From Roseospira visakhapatnamensis (lineage in GTDB: Bacteria > Pseudomonadota > Alphaproteobacteria > Rhodospirillales > Rhodospirillaceae), in the NCBI RefSeq assembly GCF_014197915.1, contig NZ_JACIGK010000016.1, positions 1-64,000 of the forward strand: a stretch of 64,000 bases of DNA, written 5' to 3'. Below are positions 54,057-63,389 of the stretch, in pieces. Every line of letters starts with the position of its first letter. Within the stretch, counting starts at the first letter, position 1. Under the pieces are notes generated by a model, which had not been told where the DNA came from, did not search any database, and was given only the letters and a program-made list of their open reading frames with translations. The translations under genes and the position numbers were made by a program.

Positions 54057-54656
54057 AATGACGCCAAGGGTCCGCCGGGCGACGCGCTCGCCCGCAACAC
54101 CCGGACCGGGACCGGGAACGGCGTGGGGCGGAACGGCGGGGGACTCGCATTTGAGAAATCGGGGGTAGCGGTCGAGCGTGACATGGAGTCTGTAGGGGGA
54201 CGTCCTTGCCTCAGGCGGGAGGCCCCATGTCCTGGTTCCTTGAAGCGTTGGGCGACGTCCCCGAGCCACTCTTGGACGATCTCGGGGCCGCCGGCGCGGG
54301 CGTCATCGCGATCGACGGCAAGACCCGAACGACCCGTCACTTTCACGTCTCCTCGCGGGAGCTACGGCCCGACGTCTCCATCCGCCGCAAACGCAAGCGA
54401 TGCGGATGGACCAACGACTTCGCCAGAACCATCATCGGCCCAATGCGATAGCCTTGGTTGCCGCACCTGTTGCCCTTGTCTTCGTGGCGAGATAAAGTAC
54501 CGCGCCTGCTAGGTATTGGTGTCGCGTGGGGCCTTTTGACCGATGTCTTCGCGGGACACGGGACCAATGGCCCCCAACCACATACGCCGACCACAAACGC
54601 CGACCACACAGTCCAGTGCGGCTCAATCCGCAGTTCAGATCCAGGAGAGCGCTCTC
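54057..54656. other. 600-base stretch after ubiD with transposase remnant
   Basis: Apart from the transposase fragment, no coding region is supported. The strong SD for the next small gene begins at about 54642. Confidence 0.45.
54206..54451 (+). pseudogene. Remnant of an ISAs1-type transposase
   Basis: 81 codons: MSWFLEALGDVPEP (transposase N-terminus) joined directly to LLDDLGAAGAGVIAIDGKT (central AIDGKT motif), then TRHFHVSSRELRP (C-terminal YISSR-like motif). Full ISAs1 transposases are ~370 aa, so the gene has lost two internal segments yet stays in frame; the tail after ~60 residues no longer looks like the family. Inverted repeats were not found. Based on motif memory only. Confidence 0.5.
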
Positions 54657-54953
54657 ATGTCCGATCTCGCGTTGGGACAAGTCGTTGAACTGATCGCCAA
54701 GGTCACGAATGACGTTCGCCGCATGGGTGAGCTGAGCACGGAGCAGTCGGAGCAGCTTTTGCGCGTGATCGACGATCTGGCCGCCGGCCTGATGGCGATT
54801 CAGGCGGTCACGGCGGTGCAGTTGAAGACCAACCCCGTGGATCCGGATGCGGTCCACGCCTGGCTGACGGACCACATGGATCCCGATGGCGAGGGCACGG
54901 ACAAGGCCCGCGCCGTGGCCAATATCCTGATGGAGTCGGCGCCGGCCTCGTGA
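54657..54953 (+). CDS. Small hypothetical helical protein
   Basis: 98 aa, not recognised. Almost entirely helical (LGQVVELIAKVTNDVRRMGEL...), amphipathic, then a short Pro/Asp/Gly-rich turn and an acidic end. CCAGGAGAG provides a strong SD, and the protein looks real by codon use. Isolated between an IS remnant and a phosphopantetheinyl transferase on the other strand. Confidence 0.65.
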   Translation: MSDLALGQVVELIAKVTNDVRRMGELSTEQSEQLLRVIDDLAAGLMAIQAVTAVQLKTNPVDPDAVHAWLTDHMDPDGEGTDKARAVANILMESAPAS

Positions 54954-54977
54954 TGTCGCGACGCTGACGGCCGTCGG

Positions 54978-55847
54978 TCAGGACGGCCAGCCGATGAAGC
55001 TGCGGTGCGCGGGCGGCACGATGGCCCGGGGGCACGCGGGCGCGGCCGGCAGGGGCGTGTGCGCCGCCCAGGACAGGCGATGGTCGGGCGTGGCGTCCTC
55101 GCTGCCCAGGCGCCAGGCCTCGGGAGCGCCGATCATCGCCGCCGGCCCCGCGATGCGCGCCGGATCGCCCAGGCAGGCGATGTCCCCCAGGTGGTTGGCG
55201 ATGCCCAGGCCCAGCGCCTTGAGCACCGCCTCCTTGCGGGTCCACAGGGTCATGAACAGGGTCTGGCGCGCCGGTCCGCGCGGCAACGCCGCCAGCGCCC
55301 GCGCCTCGTCCGGATGGAAGAAGCGTTCGGCCAGGCGCAGCGCCGGCACGGTGCGCACGGTCCATTCGGCGTCCACCCCCAGTTCGGCCCCCGGTGGCCA
55401 GTCGCCCACGCTGACCAGGCAGGCGGCCAGTCCGCGCGTGTGGCTGAGGCTGAACCGGGGCCGCGTCGCCTCGGTCAGGGGAAAGGGCGGGCGCGTCATG
55501 TCCACATGTGGGCGGCCGCCGGGCTCGGTGCGGAAGTGCCAGTCGAGCGGCTCCCCGCCGTGATACCGCGCCAGCATCAGCCGCAGCAGCGCGCGCGTGG
55601 CCGCGCTGGACCAGGCATGCGCCGGATCCCGGAAGCTGCTCACCCGGAACCACTCGTTGGGCGACAGATGCGCCCGCAATGTCTCCAGGGCGGGTCCTCC
55701 TCCGTGCTCCGGACGCAGGGTCCACAGGGCCGCCGTCAGCGGCGCCGGGGTCGACTCCGGCTCCGGCCCGGGCCCCGCCCCGGCACCGGACAGGTCACGC
55801 GGGGGGCGGTCGAGGATGGGCGTGTCGGACCAGGCATCGGGGGACAT
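54978..55847 (-). CDS. 4'-phosphopantetheinyl transferase (Sfp-type)
   Basis: 289 aa. Moves phosphopantetheine from CoA to carrier proteins of fatty-acid, polyketide or nonribosomal synthesis. Sfp-family motifs are present: RFSLSHTRGLAACLV, LGVDAEWT (the GxD) and LWTRKEAVLKALGLG (WxxKEAxxKA). No synthase clusters are near, so the target is not identified. Confidence 0.9.
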   Translation of the reverse strand: MSPDAWSDTPILDRPPRDLSGAGAGPGPEPESTPAPLTAALWTLRPEHGGGPALETLRAHLSPNEWFRVSSFRDPAHAWSSAATRALLRLMLARYHGGEPLDWHFRTEPGGRPHVDMTRPPFPLTEATRPRFSLSHTRGLAACLVSVGDWPPGAELGVDAEWTVRTVPALRLAERFFHPDEARALAALPRGPARQTLFMTLWTRKEAVLKALGLGIANHLGDIACLGDPARIAGPAAMIGAPEAWRLGSEDATPDHRLSWAAHTPLPAAPACPRAIVPPAHRSFIGWPS

Positions 55848-55907
55848 GAACGATCGGGCCTTCCGGCGTGAGGGGGACAGGAACGAGACGGCGGGCGGGG
55901 CGCGGGG

Positions 55908-57062
55908 TCACACCCGCCCCGGCGGCCCCAGGTGATCCATCGGATCGACGGGGCGGGCATCGCGGCGGACTTCGAAGTGGAGTTGCGGGCGATCGACCGA
56001 CCCGGTGCGGCCGGCCCGGGCGATCACCTGGCCGCGCCGGACGGTGTCGCCGCGCCGAACCTCCAGGCGCGAGGCATGCGCGTAGGCGGTCATCCAGCCG
56101 TCGGCGTGCTTGATCAGGATCAGGGTGCCGAACCCCTGGATTTCGTTGCCGGCGTAGGCGACGACCCCGGTGTCGGCGGCGCGGACCGGCGTTCCCTCGG
56201 GCACGGCGATGTTGATGCCGTCGTTGTGCAGCCCCTGGTCGGAGCCACCGAAGCGGCCGATCACCTCGCCCTGCACCGGCCATTGGAAGCGGTCGCCGGC
56301 GCGCGGGGGCGGCGGCGGCACGGGCACCGGGGCGGGCGCCGGACTCACGCCGGCCACCGGCGCGGATGCCGGGCGGGAGGCCGTCTGTCCGGATGGCCGT
56401 CGCGGGGGAACCGGCGTTCCGTCCGACGCGATGGCCGGGCTGGCGGCGGGACGCGCGGCGGGCGGTGTTTCCCCGTCGGGTACCCAGGCCGGGATGGGCG
56501 CGGCGAGGGGGGCGGGCGCGACCGGCGCGACGAGCGGCGCCAGGGCGACGGCGCCGTCGTTCCGGGGGGCGGGGCGCGGAGGCAGCAACGGCGCGACCCC
56601 ACCAGTGGCGGCAGGTGGCGCCGGATCCACCGGGATCACCAGCCGCTGCCCGGCCTGGATCCCGTAGGGCGGCGCCAGACCGTTGGCATTGGCGATGGCC
56701 GCCACGGAGGGACCGTAGGTCCGCGACAGCCCATAGAGCGTGTCGCCGAACGTCACCGTATGCACCCGCTGCGCCGGCAGGAACAGCCGCTGGCCGGGCT
56801 GGACCGCATAGGGGGGGCGCAGATCGTTGGCGACGATGATCGCCCGCATGGGCACACCTTGCCGGCGGGCGATGGCGTAGACACTGTCGCCCGGCGCCAC
56901 GGTGATCAGGCGCGGCCCGGTGGGGTCGCCCGCCGACCGGGAGGGATGGGGAAACGGCTCGTCGCGCCAGCCGCGATCGCAGGCGGTCGCCACCAGCCCG
57001 ATCACGAGGGCCAGGAGCAAGGAGGCGGCGCGGCGGCGCGCTGACGTCGCGGTGGACAGCAT
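55908..57062 (-). CDS. LysM / M23 peptidase-like lipoprotein (NlpD-like)
   Basis: 384 aa. Lipoprotein signal with lipobox VATAC; two LysM domains (GDSVYAIARRQGVPMRAI, then GDTLYGLSRTYG), a long Pro/Ala-rich linker, and a C-terminal M23 domain (NDGINIAVPEGTPVRAADTG, HFEVRRDA). The usual zinc-binding H-x3-D pair of active M23 enzymes reads HNDGI, so it is probably a non-catalytic activator of cell-wall amidases, like NlpD/EnvC. A start further upstream is unlikely. Confidence 0.88.
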   Translation of the reverse strand: MLSTATSARRRAASLLLALVIGLVATACDRGWRDEPFPHPSRSAGDPTGPRLITVAPGDSVYAIARRQGVPMRAIIVANDLRPPYAVQPGQRLFLPAQRVHTVTFGDTLYGLSRTYGPSVAAIANANGLAPPYGIQAGQRLVIPVDPAPPAATGGVAPLLPPRPAPRNDGAVALAPLVAPVAPAPLAAPIPAWVPDGETPPAARPAASPAIASDGTPVPPRRPSGQTASRPASAPVAGVSPAPAPVPVPPPPPRAGDRFQWPVQGEVIGRFGGSDQGLHNDGINIAVPEGTPVRAADTGVVAYAGNEIQGFGTLILIKHADGWMTAYAHASRLEVRRGDTVRRGQVIARAGRTGSVDRPQLHFEVRRDARPVDPMDHLGPPGRV

Positions 57063-57184
57063 GAGGCCCACTATACAGGCGCGCGAGGGGCGCGACCAGA
57101 CGGCCGCGCCCCTCTCTCCCCGACCCAATGGCGATGACGGCGCGTCATCGTCCGGGCTGTCCGCGCGGTGGTCCGGACACGGGC

Positions 57185-57982
57185 TCAGAACGGGAACAGG
57201 ATGTCGTAGATCTGCTGGCCGTAGCGCGGTTCGGTCAGGTCGGAGACGGTGCCCCGCCCGCCGTAGGAAATCCGCGCCTCGGCGATCTTGTCCCATTCGA
57301 TGGTGTTGTCCGAGCGGACGTCCTGGGGCCGGATCACGCCGGTGACCGTCAGTTCCCGCAGTTCGCCATTGACCCGCACCTCCTGGCGCCCGGCGATCAC
57401 CAGGTTGCCGTTCGGCAGCACCTGCAAGACCACGGCGGCCAGGCGAATGTTGATGGTCTCGGCCCGGGCGATGGCGCCGGTGCCCGTGTGGTCGCTGCTG
57501 GAGCCGAAGTTGACCAGGTTCGAGGGGTCGATCTCGTTGGGGAAGATTTCGCTGAACCCGGACTCCAGGCCGAAGAAGTTGGTGACGCCGGCCCCCTCGG
57601 TGCCCTCGCGGTCCCGGCTCAACGTGCTGTTCAGGCTGGCGCTCTCGCCCTCGATCGCCACCACCACCGTGAGGATGTCGCCCACCTCGCTGGCCCGCTG
57701 GTCCTTGAAGAAGGCGCGCGCGCCCGGCCGCCACAGGCTGTTGGGATTGGGCGTGGCCACCTCGGGCACCGGCATGGGCATGCTGACCGGCTTGTAGTCG
57801 CGGCGCAGGGTGGGGTTCTCGACCTCGCTCATGGTCGGGTCGTCGCCCACCTCGGCGAGCCGCTGCATGGTCTTGCAGCCGCTCAGGCCGCCGGCCGCGA
57901 GGCCGGCCACGAGCACCAGGACCATCCCGCGCAACAGCGGCCGGGCGGCGGGAACGGGGCGCGCGCAGGCAGGGGTCATCAT
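57185..57982 (-). CDS. flgH: Flagellar L-ring protein FlgH
   Basis: 265 aa lipoprotein of the outer-membrane L ring of the flagellar basal body. Signal with Cys lipobox (AGGLSGCKTMQRL), then NSLWRPGARAFFKDQRASEVGD and FGLESGF typical of FlgH. Start at one of two adjacent ATGs (57982/57979) preceded by GGGAGA. Follows flgA on the same strand, 99 bases apart. Confidence 0.92.
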   Translation of the reverse strand: MMTPACARPVPAARPLLRGMVLVLVAGLAAGGLSGCKTMQRLAEVGDDPTMSEVENPTLRRDYKPVSMPMPVPEVATPNPNSLWRPGARAFFKDQRASEVGDILTVVVAIEGESASLNSTLSRDREGTEGAGVTNFFGLESGFSEIFPNEIDPSNLVNFGSSSDHTGTGAIARAETINIRLAAVVLQVLPNGNLVIAGRQEVRVNGELRELTVTGVIRPQDVRSDNTIEWDKIAEARISYGGRGTVSDLTEPRYGQQIYDILFPF

Positions 57983-58080
57983 GGTTCGTCTCCCGGGCAC
58001 CCGGTGCCCCGTCGTCCCGGATCCGCCCCCGTCCCTTGGGCGCGCGGACGCTCCGGTCATCGTCGTCGTCATCGGCGTTC

Positions 58081-59241
58081 TCATCGCGCGGCGGCCAGCA
58101 ACTCGGGGCGCACGGCCACCGTGTTGCGTCCCTGGACCACCGCCAGGAGCTCCTTGTCGGAGACCAGATTGGACACCCGCACCGTCTGGCCCAGCGCGCC
58201 GGATTCCAGGGCCCGGCCGCGCGCCGTCACCGTCATGAACGGCGTTTCCACGACCATGGTGACCAGGTCGTTGCGCCGCACCAGGTCGGGCAGGCGCACC
58301 TGGTTGGCGCGCACCGGCCGGCCGGCCTGGATGCCGTTGCGGGCCATGTGGCCGACCAGATCGGCCGGGTCGAGCAGGATGTCCGGGCGCAGGTCGGTGT
58401 CGCGCACCTCGTCCCAGCGGAGATCATCCTCGGTGATGACCATCTCGCGGCGCATGGGCCGCGCCAGCACCGGCACCTCGACGGCCACATGCACGGACCC
58501 GGTCAGGCGCACGGAGCGGGCATTGGGCGCATCGGCCGGAATTTCGAGCAGGGCGTTGAAGCGGCGCGTCCGCTCGTCGTAGTACAGGTCCCGCACCCGC
58601 ACCCGCGCGGCCTCCGGCGAGCCCACCATGGCGCGCACGTTCAGGGCGTTGAGAACGATGGCCCCGTCCACCGGCATGCCGGCCTGAACAAGCCGCTGGC
58701 GCAAGGCCGTCATCACCTCGGGCCGGCCCACCTCGTACCCGCGCCGGGCCACCTCGGCCTGGACGAACCGGCTGACCGGCGTCCAGTTCACGCCGTACTC
58801 CGTGGCCAGGGTCTCCAGGTAGCCCGCGTCCAGAAGCAGGCGCTGGCCCGGCTCGGGCGCGTGGGCGACGGGGACCCGCGCGGCCTCCGGCGGCAGGCCC
58901 CCGAACACGTCGCCCAGCAGGATCACGTCGCGCTCGATTTCCGTTTCCGGCCGCAGGCTGGCCCGAAGCCCGCTGCCCGGCGCCAAGGTGGCGGCCCGCG
59001 CGGGTTGCGCGGGCGGCGCCAGCGCCGCGCGGCGGGTGGCGGCATCCACCAGGGCCTCGGCCAGGGCGACGATGTCCGGCGTGTCGGTCCGCGCGCCGTC
59101 CACGGCCGCCGGCGTCGCCGCCGTCTCGTCCACCGGCAGGATCACTTCGGCGGCCCGGGCCGGCGCGGTCGCCGCCAGCAGGCCGGCCAGGGCCAGCGCG
59201 GCGGCGCGAGCGGAGATGGTGAGCGACGAACGGATCATCAA
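58081..59241 (-). CDS. flgA: Flagellar P-ring assembly chaperone FlgA
   Basis: 386 aa. Secreted (signal LALAGLLAATAPARAA) and longer than enterobacterial FlgA (~220 aa) because of an N-terminal region typical of alphaproteobacteria. The C-terminal SAF-like part is VPVLARPMRREMVITEDDL followed by GHMARNGIQAGRPVRANQV. FlgA helps FlgI form the P ring. Downstream in the same operon as flgG. Confidence 0.9.
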   Translation of the reverse strand: MMIRSSLTISARAAALALAGLLAATAPARAAEVILPVDETAATPAAVDGARTDTPDIVALAEALVDAATRRAALAPPAQPARAATLAPGSGLRASLRPETEIERDVILLGDVFGGLPPEAARVPVAHAPEPGQRLLLDAGYLETLATEYGVNWTPVSRFVQAEVARRGYEVGRPEVMTALRQRLVQAGMPVDGAIVLNALNVRAMVGSPEAARVRVRDLYYDERTRRFNALLEIPADAPNARSVRLTGSVHVAVEVPVLARPMRREMVITEDDLRWDEVRDTDLRPDILLDPADLVGHMARNGIQAGRPVRANQVRLPDLVRRNDLVTMVVETPFMTVTARGRALESGALGQTVRVSNLVSDKELLAVVQGRNTVAVRPELLAAAR

Positions 59242-59290
59242 GGGGTCCTCCCGCCGGGGTCAAGGCCCGGCCGGCGCGGGTTTGGTCCGG

Positions 59291-60076
59291 CTACTTCATG
59301 CGCGAGACGGTGGACATCATTTCGTCGGACGTGGTGATGACCTTCGAGTTCATCTCATAGGCCCGCTGGGCGCTGATGAGTTCTGTGATCTCGGCCACCA
59401 CGTTGACGTTGGACGATTCCAGGAAGCCTTGAAGCACGGTCCCGAAGCCGGGCTGTCCCGGATTGTTGGCGGTGGCGTTGCCCGACGCCTCGGTCTCGGT
59501 GAACAGATTGTCGCCCATGGGGTTCAGGCCGGCCTCGTTGGGGAAGATGGCCAACTGGATCTGGCCGGCGTTCTGCAAGGCGTTCTGGCCGTCCAGCTTG
59601 TAGAGCACCTCGCCCGACTTGTTGACGGTGATGCTGACGGCCTCGTTGGGAATGGCCTGGATGCCCTGAACTTTATAGCCGTCGTGGGTGACCACCTCGC
59701 CGTCGGGGCTCAGCTGGAACGAGCCGTCCCGCGTGTAACCGGTCTCGCCCGAGGGCAGGTCGATCTGGAAGTAGCCCTTGCCCTCGATGGCCAGGTCCAG
59801 GCTGTTGTTGGTGGACAACATGCTGCCCTGTTCGGTGATCCGGTAGACGGCGGCGGTCTTGACGCCCAGGCCCAGTTGCACGCCCGCCGGCACGATGTCG
59901 CCGCTGTCCGAGGAGGTGGAGCCGGCGCGCCGCAGCGTCTGGTAGAGCAGGTCATGAAACTCGGTCCGGCGGCGTGTATAGGCCGTCGTGTTCATGTTGG
60001 CGATGTTGTTGGAGACGACCTCGACGTTCTGCTGCTGGGCCAGCATCCCGGTGGCGCCGATATTGAGGGAGCGCAT
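59291..60076 (-). CDS. flgG: Flagellar distal rod protein FlgG
   Basis: 261 aa. N-terminal rod/hook signature MRSLNIGATGMLAQQQNVEV with VSNNIANMNT, central GYTRDGSFQL, and C-terminal AQRAYEMNSKVITTSDEMM helix; all as in FlgG. Forms the distal rod of the basal body. It follows flgF on the same strand, 44 bases apart. Confidence 0.95.
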   Translation of the reverse strand: MRSLNIGATGMLAQQQNVEVVSNNIANMNTTAYTRRRTEFHDLLYQTLRRAGSTSSDSGDIVPAGVQLGLGVKTAAVYRITEQGSMLSTNNSLDLAIEGKGYFQIDLPSGETGYTRDGSFQLSPDGEVVTHDGYKVQGIQAIPNEAVSITVNKSGEVLYKLDGQNALQNAGQIQLAIFPNEAGLNPMGDNLFTETEASGNATANNPGQPGFGTVLQGFLESSNVNVVAEITELISAQRAYEMNSKVITTSDEMMSTVSRMK

Positions 60077-60120
60077 GGTCTCCTCCACCCCTTGTCCTGA
60101 TGTCTTTCAAATCCTGGCCG

Positions 60121-60864
60121 TTACGACTGGCTCACGCCGGACAGTGTCTGCATGACACGGCTTTGCCGCTCCCCTTCGGTCTCGATCAGCTTCTGAATGG
60201 TCTCATAGGCGCGATGCACCTCGATGAGGCGCGTCATCTCCACCACCGGCTGGACGTTCGCCCCCTCCAAGGTGCCCTGCTCCAGGGTGACCGTCTCCAC
60301 GTCCTGGGGCTCCTGGTCCTGGGCGTCATACAGACCGGCCTGAACCCGGCGCATGGCCTGGTCGTCCTCGAAATCCACCACCCGCAGCCGCCCGACCGGG
60401 CCGGTCTCGGTGGAGACGGCGCCGTCCCGGGCGATGGAGATGGTCTTCTCGTTGGGTGCGATGAACAGGGGCGTCCCCTCGGTGGTCAGCACCGGATGGC
60501 CCTGGGTGGTGACGATCATGCCGTCGTTGTCCATCATGAACCGGCCGTTGCGGGTATAGTAGCGGCCGACGTCGGTCTCGACCTCGAAGTAGCCGTCGCC
60601 GTTGATGGCCACGTCCAGGGGATTCCCGGTGTTGTCCATGGGGCCCAGGCTGGCGTCGCGATAGGTCCCGAAGTCCGTGGTGTAGGACAGCTTGTCCGGG
60701 AAGGCGCTGTCGGCGCTGCGCGAGCGGGCCAGATACTCGGCGAACAGCATGTGCTCGCCCTTGTAGCCCGGCGTGTTCATGTTGGCGATGTTGTTCGCCA
60801 CCACGTCCATCTTCCGCCACAGGGCGGTCTGTCGGGACAGGGTGATGTATGTCGTGTTTTCCAT
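60121..60864 (-). CDS. flgF: Flagellar proximal rod protein FlgF
   Basis: 247 aa. Rod protein with VVANNIANMNTPGYKGEH in the N-terminal helix, VAINGDGYFEVETDVGRYYT and the C-terminal VEMTRLIEVHRAYETIQKLI. First gene of the minus-strand flgF-flgG-flgA-flgH unit; the sigma-54 promoter listed separately lies ~100 bases upstream. Confidence 0.94.
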   Translation of the reverse strand: MENTTYITLSRQTALWRKMDVVANNIANMNTPGYKGEHMLFAEYLARSRSADSAFPDKLSYTTDFGTYRDASLGPMDNTGNPLDVAINGDGYFEVETDVGRYYTRNGRFMMDNDGMIVTTQGHPVLTTEGTPLFIAPNEKTISIARDGAVSTETGPVGRLRVVDFEDDQAMRRVQAGLYDAQDQEPQDVETVTLEQGTLEGANVQPVVEMTRLIEVHRAYETIQKLIETEGERQSRVMQTLSGVSQS

Positions 60865-61322
60865 CGTCGTGCCGGGCCTTGAGACGTGGGCGTTGTCCGT
60901 CGTGTCCGCGGCCCCCGACCGGATCGGGATCCGGCCTGACGCGCCCGCGACGCAGACGTCCGGGTCCGGTGATGCAGCTTCCATGCCACAGCGCAATGCT
61001 TTGAGAGGGCTGGTTATTTTAGGGAGGCTCGACGGGCGCGCCGGTGCCGGGCGGGCGCCGGTTGCCGGGCAGAACTTGCCGGGCGGTCCTGCCGCTGAAC
61101 GAATTGTTAAGGACTGCGGACTAGGCTCTACCCTGTGGATGCTGGCGCGGCGGCGACACGGTATCGCGGTCGGACGGCGGACCTCGCCGAGGGGCCGAGG
61201 GGCCGTGTCCCGGACGCCCCGGTCCGGCGTGGCCGACGTGCCGTCCGCCCGGCGGCCTGTCCCGGCGGTCCCGTCTCCGATGCTCCCTTTTCTGGCTTCT
61301 CCTTGACCGGACACAGTAGCCG
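60865..61322. other. Divergent region between flgF and fliL
   Basis: No gene is supported in 458 bases. It holds the flgF sigma-54 promoter. I could not find a matching sigma-54 site toward fliL. Confidence 0.5.
60973..60988 (-). promoter_or_regulatory. Sigma-54 promoter of the flgF operon
   Basis: Minus strand TGGCATGGAAGCTGCA: GG and GC separated by exactly 10 bases, matching the -24/-12 consensus TGGCACGNNNNTTGC at all key positions. A start point near 60962 would leave a ~100-base leader before flgF. Class II flagellar genes are often sigma-54-dependent. Confidence 0.7.
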
Positions 61323-61952
61323 ATGGCCGATGATCTTGAAGAAGACTTCGACGACGTCGATGGCGACGACAGTTTTGATGAAGAGGGCAAAAAGGGCGGC
61401 GGTCGCCGCAAGATGCTCATCATCATCCTGCTGGCGCTGCTGGTGGTCGTCGGCGGCGGCGCCGGGGCCTACTTCACGGGCATGCTCGACCCGGTCCTGG
61501 GCGCGTCCTCCGGCGGCGACGAGGCGCATGGCGCCGATGCCGGCGGCGGCGCGGATGACGGGCATGGCGGCCATGGCGGCGGCGGTGGTGGCCATGGCGG
61601 TCATGGTGCCGAAGGCGGCGAGGGCGAGGCCGGCGCGCTGGGGCACACCGTGTTCTATGACCTGCCGGAGATGATCGTCGACCTCAACGCCACGGGCGGC
61701 CGCAAGGCCCATTTCCTGAAGGTCCGGGTCAGCCTGGAACTGGCCAACCAGGCGGACGTGGCCCGGGTGGAGGCGGTCATGCCCCGGGTCATTGACAACT
61801 TCCAGACCTTCCTGCGGGAGTTGCGCGTGGAGGACCTCCAGGGCGCGGCCGGCATCTATCGGGTGCGCGAGGAACTGTTGCGCCGGGTCGCCAACGCGGT
61901 GCGCCCGGCCCAGGTCAACGCCGTGCTGTTCAAGGAAATGCTGGTTCAGTAA
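61323..61952 (+). CDS. fliL: Flagellar basal body-associated FliL
   Basis: 209 aa. An acidic N-terminus, a single membrane helix (MLIIILLALLVVVGGGAGAYF) and a periplasmic stomatin-like domain (LKVRVSLELANQADVARVEA; RVREELLRRVANAVRP). The linker is unusually Gly/His-rich (DGHGGHGGGGGGHGGHG). Works next to the stator. Start has only a weak SD. Confidence 0.9.
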   Translation: MADDLEEDFDDVDGDDSFDEEGKKGGGRRKMLIIILLALLVVVGGGAGAYFTGMLDPVLGASSGGDEAHGADAGGGADDGHGGHGGGGGGHGGHGAEGGEGEAGALGHTVFYDLPEMIVDLNATGGRKAHFLKVRVSLELANQADVARVEAVMPRVIDNFQTFLRELRVEDLQGAAGIYRVREELLRRVANAVRPAQVNAVLFKEMLVQ

Positions 61953-62017
61953 CACCGGGTCCCTGACGGGGCCGGTGCCCCGGCGCCGCCCGGTCCCGCG
62001 ATGACGAGGCGATCACC

Positions 62018-63235
62018 ATGGCCCCTTCGGACGACGTGCAACGCGAGGTCACCAAGGAGGACGAGGAAGCCCTCATGGCCGAGTGGGCGGCCATGGTCGA
62101 AGGCTCCGAGGACGAGGGCGGTGGCGGCAACGCACAGGCGGGCATGGACGGCGAGGGACAACCCGAGGACGCCGAGGCCATGGCCGCCGAGTGGGAGGCC
62201 ATGCTCGGGGACGGCGGGGGCGGCGGCGCGAGCGAGGTTGTCTCCAGTGCCGCCGGTCGGGGCGAGAGCACCCGGGTCCTGAACCAGGACGAAATCGATA
62301 GCCTTCTGGGCTTTGACGAAACCGAGGAAAGCGCCGGCGACAAGTCGGGGATCCAGGCCATCCTCAACAGCGCCCTGGTGTCCTACGAACGCCTGCCCAT
62401 GCTGGAGGTGGTGTTCGACCGGCTGGTGCGCATGATGTCCACCAGCTTGCGCAATTTCACCTCGGACAATGTCGAGGTCTCGCTGGACAACATCCTGTCG
62501 CTGCGCTTCGGGGACTATCTGAACTCGATCCCGCTGCCGGCCATGCTGTCGGTGTTCAAGGCCGAGGAGTGGGACAACTCCGGGTTGCTGACCATCGATT
62601 CCTCGATGATCTACTCCATCGTCGACGTGCTGCTGGGCGGGCGCCGGGGCACCGCCGCCATGCGCATCGAGGGCCGGCCGTACACCACCATCGAGCGTAA
62701 TCTGGTCGAGCGCCTGGTGCATGTCGTCCTGGCCGACCTGTCGGCCGCCTTCGACCCACTGTCGCCGGTGACCTTCCGGTTCGAGCGCCTGGAGACCAAC
62801 CCGCGGTTCGCCACCATCTCCCGCCCCTCCAACGCCGCCATCGTCGCCAAGCTGCGCATCGACATGGAGGATCGCGGCGGCCGCCTGGAACTGCTGATTC
62901 CCTACGCCACGCTGGAACCCGTCCGCGAACTGCTGCTGCAAATGTTCATGGGCGAGAAGTTCGGCCGCGACTCCATCTGGGAGACCCATCTGGCCGAGGA
63001 AATCTGGTTCACCGAGGTGGAGATGGAGGCCATCCTGGACGAGGTGGAGTTGCCCTTGCGCTACATCCTGAATCTGGAGGTCGGCTCGCAGATCATGTTC
63101 AACGCCACGCCGGACTCGTCCGTGCAGATACGCTGCGGCGACGTCCCCATGTTCGGCGGCCGCATGGGGCGGCGGGGCAACAACATCGCCATTCGCGTGG
63201 ACCGCCGGGTGCAGCAGAAGTCCCACGAGACCTGA
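62018..63235 (+). CDS. fliM: Flagellar switch protein FliM
   Basis: 405 aa. Core: NSALVSYERLPMLEVVFDRL and LLTIDSSMIYSIVDVLLGG, with a C-terminal SpoA domain (SQIMFNATPDSSVQIRCG). The N-terminal CheY-binding peptide ESTRVLNQDEIDSLLGF is at ~84-99. Before it lie ~80 residues with two similar acidic blocks (EALMAEWAAMVEG and EAMAAEWEAMLGD), an extension not present in E. coli FliM. Confidence 0.95.
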   Translation: MAPSDDVQREVTKEDEEALMAEWAAMVEGSEDEGGGGNAQAGMDGEGQPEDAEAMAAEWEAMLGDGGGGGASEVVSSAAGRGESTRVLNQDEIDSLLGFDETEESAGDKSGIQAILNSALVSYERLPMLEVVFDRLVRMMSTSLRNFTSDNVEVSLDNILSLRFGDYLNSIPLPAMLSVFKAEEWDNSGLLTIDSSMIYSIVDVLLGGRRGTAAMRIEGRPYTTIERNLVERLVHVVLADLSAAFDPLSPVTFRFERLETNPRFATISRPSNAAIVAKLRIDMEDRGGRLELLIPYATLEPVRELLLQMFMGEKFGRDSIWETHLAEEIWFTEVEMEAILDEVELPLRYILNLEVGSQIMFNATPDSSVQIRCGDVPMFGGRMGRRGNNIAIRVDRRVQQKSHET

Positions 63236-63389
63236 CCCGGCCGGACCCGGGGCGCGGCCGAACCCGGCGGGGCCGGTCCGCGCCCGTGATCCTCATCTCC
63301 CGGTCTCGTCCCTTGAGCGCGCGCTCACGCCATGCCCGCCCCCATCGGCCGGTCCGGGATGCGCGCGAGACCCGATTGCCGAGGCGGCC

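Noticed and set aside
61060-61080. Sigma-54 promoter toward fliL
   Set aside because: GGCAGAACTTGC looks similar to the consensus, but GG and GC are only 8 bases apart; sigma-54 needs 10 (rarely 9).
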